A program made the position numbers and the translations under genes. From assembly GCA_964608495.1 (NCBI GenBank), contig CAZSOQ010000251.1:1-7662 (forward strand): 7,662 nt of DNA, read 5' to 3'. Of the stretch, positions 5,436 to 7,662 are shown piece by piece; positions within the stretch are counted from its first letter, which is position 1; each line of letters opens with the position of its first letter. Under the pieces are notes generated by a model that made no database searches, had not been told where the DNA came from, and was given only the letters and a program-made list of their open reading frames with translations. The stretch is from JAKORR01 sp964608495 (GTDB lineage Bacteria > Armatimonadota > Zipacnadia > Zipacnadales > FEN-943).

Positions 5436-5601
5436 GGGGGTTTCAGAGGGGGTTTTCGGGGGGTCTCGGAAGGGCCCAAAAAGGGGTCGGAAAGGGGGTC
5501 TCAGGAGGGCCTCGGCAGGGGGTCTGGAAGGGGTCTCGGAGAGGGTCTTCGCGGGTGCCTTCCTGGGAGGCGAATCGGGTGCGGAAAGGAGGGGCGAAGG
5601 G
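5436..5601 (+). repeat. Degenerate G-run repeat array upstream of the regulator
   Basis: At least fourteen runs of three to six G occur in about 165 bases on the plus strand. Several fit a loose unit GGGGGTCTCGGAAGGG: 5459-5474 is exact, with variants at 5483-5498, 5494-5509, 5518-5533 and 5530-5545. Adjacent units often share their G-runs. The short loops between runs are compatible with G-quadruplexes in DNA or, if transcribed, in the leader RNA. The minus strand is open here, giving a Pro-rich Ser/Glu/Thr pattern, but I take that as a by-product of the repeat. No gene is seen in it. Confidence 0.7.
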
Positions 5602-5636
5602 ATGGCCGGAGAGGAAGAAGGGAGGGGTGACGAGGC

Positions 5637-6266
5637 ATGAAGATGCGAGGGCTGGGCATGAAGATCAGAGCGGCCCGGGCGCAGGCCGGTATCACCCAGG
5701 CCGAGCTGGCCAGGCGCATCGGCGCCAGCCGTAGCGTCATCGGCGACTATGAGCACGGGCGCGCGGCGCCCGACCCCGAGCGCCTGGCCGAGATAGCCGC
5801 CGCGCTGGGCGTGTCGCTGGGGTTCTTCTTCCCCACGTCGCCCCTGCTGCCCGGCGAGCCCATGCGCGTGATCACCCCCGCGCAGGCGGTGTTGATGCAC
5901 ACGGGCGTGAAGGGCCGCCCGCCGCGCGGTGGATGGTTCATGGTGCGGCCCGAGGACTGGGGTGAACGGCTCGGGGGGCTCGTCTGGGTCGAGGTGAAGG
6001 GCACGAGCGGCCTGGCCAGGGTGTACCCGCCGGGCACGGTGCTGGGGATCGCCCATGGGGTCGTGCTGCCGGGCGCGCGGGCCGTGGCGGTCATCGGGAA
6101 GGACCTGGTCCTGGGCGAGATGGTCGAGGAGCGCGGGCAGAGGGTGTTCGCCGGGCCGGATGGGCATGTGCGGGACCTGCCGGCGAGGGCGGTCTTCGGG
6201 TGCGTGGTGGTCGTCGTGGAGCGCGCGGCGGCGCAGGCGGTGGCGCTGCGGGCCGAGAAGGAGTGA
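5637..6266 (+). CDS. XRE-family transcriptional regulator with degenerate S24/LexA-like domain
   Basis: 209-residue cytosolic DNA-binding protein. Residues about 8-64 are a helix-turn-helix of the Cro/CI (XRE) type: MKIRAARAQAGITQAELARR, then IGASRSVIGDYEHGRAAPDPERLAEIAAALGVS. After a linker, residues about 113-195 look like the S24/LexA/CI cleavage and dimerisation domain: VWVEVKGTSG (S124 at the nucleophile position), a PPGTVLGI turn, then AVAVIGKDLVLGEMVEE and a final VVVVER strand. The Lys expected in the last catalytic strand aligns with G160, so self-cleavage looks lost, although K155 is close. Three in-frame ATGs are possible (5637, 5643, 5658); a GAGG sits 7 nt before each of the last two. 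The 5658 start gives the most typical XRE N-terminus. It is divergent from 4608-5168 and converges 32 nt from the glycoamylase-like gene. Autoregulation at 5395-5426 is likely by analogy with CI-type repressors. Confidence 0.88.
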   Translation: MKMRGLGMKIRAARAQAGITQAELARRIGASRSVIGDYEHGRAAPDPERLAEIAAALGVSLGFFFPTSPLLPGEPMRVITPAQAVLMHTGVKGRPPRGGWFMVRPEDWGERLGGLVWVEVKGTSGLARVYPPGTVLGIAHGVVLPGARAVAVIGKDLVLGEMVEERGQRVFAGPDGHVRDLPARAVFGCVVVVVERAAAQAVALRAEKE

Positions 6267-6298
6267 AAGGCCGGGAGGGCCCTTCGCAGCCGCGGGGG

Positions 6299-7662
6299 TC
6301 ATTCGTCCGCCGTGAACAGCTTCTCCAGCGCCGCCTGCGTGTACCCGCACTTCCCCATCAGCTTCCAGACGAGCCCCGTGCGGTAGTCCTCCATGCCAAG
6401 CAGCGCCATGCCCTGGTCTATGCCGATGTACCCCGCGGCATACCAGTCGTCGGACGTGTCGCCCCCGGCCTTGCCCAGGTTCACGCCATCGCGGAAGCCG
6501 TAGATGCCCCAGGCCTTGGGCCGCGAGAGCAGGCTCCACAGCACCTCGCGGCTCGGGTTGGCGTCGCGGCCCAGGAAGGCCGGCAGGGCCATGGCGGCGG
6601 CGAAGGGCGCGATGGTGCCGTCGTGGTGCGGGCCCGCCGGGTCGCCCAGGGGCGGCGCGCCGTAGTTGCCCACGTAGCCGCCCGGCCCCGGACCCGCGCT
6701 CAGCCCCCAGAGCTGTGGGCCGTAGGCCGCGAAGTCGGAGTCGTGATCCATGCAGAATTGCCAGTTCGCCCGCGCGGCGCGGCAGGAGTTCTCCCACCAG
6801 TTCACGGGCTTCTCGGGATGGCGGTCGCGCTTGCCGCGCAGGTCGAACCACAGGCTCGCGGAGAAGTAGGTGAACAGCGAGCCGGTCCAGGACTGGACGA
6901 TCTCCTCGGAGCGCCCGTAAGTGCCCGTCTCGCGGCGCCAGGCATAGAAGACGTCCTCGGGCACGGGATGGGTCGGCGAGGCGATGGCGAGCAAGCAGAT
7001 CAGCAGGGCCTCGTCGGTGTAGTAGTCCCACTTCGAGCGGAAGCCGCGCCCGGGCGTCCACTCCATCCAGAACAGCTTGCTCTCGGCGTCGAGCATCCAG
7101 GGCCACTCGATGGCGCGGTAGAGCCTGTCGGCGAGCTCGCGCAGGCGGGCGTCCTCACCGTCGCCGTCGAAGTACGCCCGGCAGCACAGGGCCCCGACGG
7201 CCAGGATCGCGGTGTCAATCGAGGACAGCTCGCACCCCGGCCAGCGACGGACGGTGGCGGTGTCCAGGAAGTGGTAGAAGAAGCCGTGGTTGCCGGCCGT
7301 GTCCGGCGCGTCGCCCCTGGGCGCCTCGTCGAGCGCCGTGAGCATGCGCAGGGCGCGCGTGCGGGCCTCGACGCGCGGCAGCCAGCCGCGCTCCGCCGCG
7401 ATGCAGTAGGCGGCGAGGGCATAGCCCATGCTGGCGATGCTGGCGCGGCGCGTGTCGCCCGAGGTGTCCCAGACGAGGCCGGTGCGCGGATGGGCGCCCT
7501 CGAGGAAGAAGTCGCAAGCGCGGCGGGAGGCGAGGTCCAGCAGCGCGTCGTCGCTGGCCGGGGGGCGCTCGCGAGGCCAGTCGGTGTAGAGCTGGAGGTC
7601 GTCGAGGAAGACCTCGCCGTCGGCGGGCCGGTCGCCAGGGGCCTGGATGACGAAGGCAAGAC
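6299..7662 (-). CDS. Glycoamylase-domain (PF10091-like) glycan-active enzyme, N-terminus outside window
   Basis: Open to the right edge; 453 residues are visible and the start is missing. The first visible residues (LAFVIQAPGD, then EVFLDDLQLYTDW) look like the last strands of a beta-sandwich carbohydrate-binding domain. From about residue 37 the protein matches the glycoamylase domain, an (alpha/alpha)6 barrel family seen in cyclic beta-1,2-glucan synthases and stand-alone beta-glucan or starch-type enzymes: TGLVWDTSGDTRRASIASMGYALAAY (about 60-85), NHGFFYHFLD (124-133), CELSSIDTA (143-151), YFDGDGEDA (163-171), and PWMLDAE, KWDYYTDEALLICLLAIASPTHP and DDWYAAGYIGIDQG further on. It ends naturally in LEKLFTADE. 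The M at 7429 is not the start, because the domain begins upstream of it. Linkage and location cannot be read here; homologues with such N-terminal domains are usually exported. It converges with the regulator gene; AAGGCC/GGCCCTT in the 32-nt gap is at most a weak hairpin. Confidence 0.88.
   Translation of the reverse strand, partial: LAFVIQAPGDRPADGEVFLDDLQLYTDWPRERPPASDDALLDLASRRACDFFLEGAHPRTGLVWDTSGDTRRASIASMGYALAAYCIAAERGWLPRVEARTRALRMLTALDEAPRGDAPDTAGNHGFFYHFLDTATVRRWPGCELSSIDTAILAVGALCCRAYFDGDGEDARLRELADRLYRAIEWPWMLDAESKLFWMEWTPGRGFRSKWDYYTDEALLICLLAIASPTHPVPEDVFYAWRRETGTYGRSEEIVQSWTGSLFTYFSASLWFDLRGKRDRHPEKPVNWWENSCRAARANWQFCMDHDSDFAAYGPQLWGLSAGPGPGGYVGNYGAPPLGDPAGPHHDGTIAPFAAAMALPAFLGRDANPSREVLWSLLSRPKAWGIYGFRDGVNLGKAGGDTSDDWYAAGYIGIDQGMALLGMEDYRTGLVWKLMGKCGYTQAALEKLFTADE

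Noticed and set aside
5433..7106. 557-residue minus-strand open frame over the regulator and G-run array
   Set aside because: It is antisense to the XRE gene and out of frame with the glycoamylase gene; the frame is open only because stop codons are rare in GC-rich DNA.

Overview
The window is a high-GC (about two thirds G+C by eye) bacterial chromosomal segment. It carries five complete protein genes and one gene cut by the right edge. The mix is a family 4 glycosidase, a glycoamylase-domain enzyme with a carbohydrate-binding-like region in front of it, an uncharacterised secreted protein and clusters of palindromic intergenic repeats. This suggests an environmental polysaccharide degrader such as Armatimonadota, Planctomycetota or a similar metagenome-assembled lineage. 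That placement is inference; there is no rRNA or other marker gene here.

Layout. (1) 59-1048 (+) encodes a cytosolic protein of unknown function with a PD-(D/E)XK-nuclease-like core whose last catalytic position is Tyr. (2) 1049-1941 has no convincing gene. It holds a cluster of six short palindromic repeats in both orientations (REP/BIME-like), a perfect 10-bp GC hairpin and a pair of 15-bp inverted repeats. (3) 1942-3306 (-) encodes an NAD/metal-dependent family GH4 glycosidase with a CHG motif, probably acting on an alpha-linked uronic acid or related sugar. (4) 3307-3516 is the divergent control region. (5) 3517-4509 (+) encodes a secreted protein made of two tandem copies of one roughly 135-residue domain, followed by a clear intrinsic terminator. 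(6) 4608-5168 (-) encodes a small protein of unknown function. (7) 5169-5636 is an unusual control region with candidate operators, an AT tract, a hairpin and a long array of G-runs. (8) 5637-6266 (+) encodes an XRE-type regulator with a degenerate S24/LexA-like C-terminal domain. (9) 6299 to the right edge (-) encodes a glycoamylase-family (PF10091-like) enzyme whose N-terminus lies outside the window.

Working together: the GH4 enzyme, the glycoamylase-like enzyme and perhaps the secreted two-domain protein fit glycan use. The XRE/S24-like regulator faces the small unknown gene across a shared control region, the arrangement of a repressor controlling itself and its neighbour; the sequence GGTTACC occurs at both ends of that region. 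The least explained parts are the G-run array at 5436-5601, the repeat cluster at 1156-1840 and the two-domain secreted protein. Nothing here proves a new multi-gene system. The best candidate for an undescribed unit is the regulator, G-run array and small-gene module at 4608-6266.
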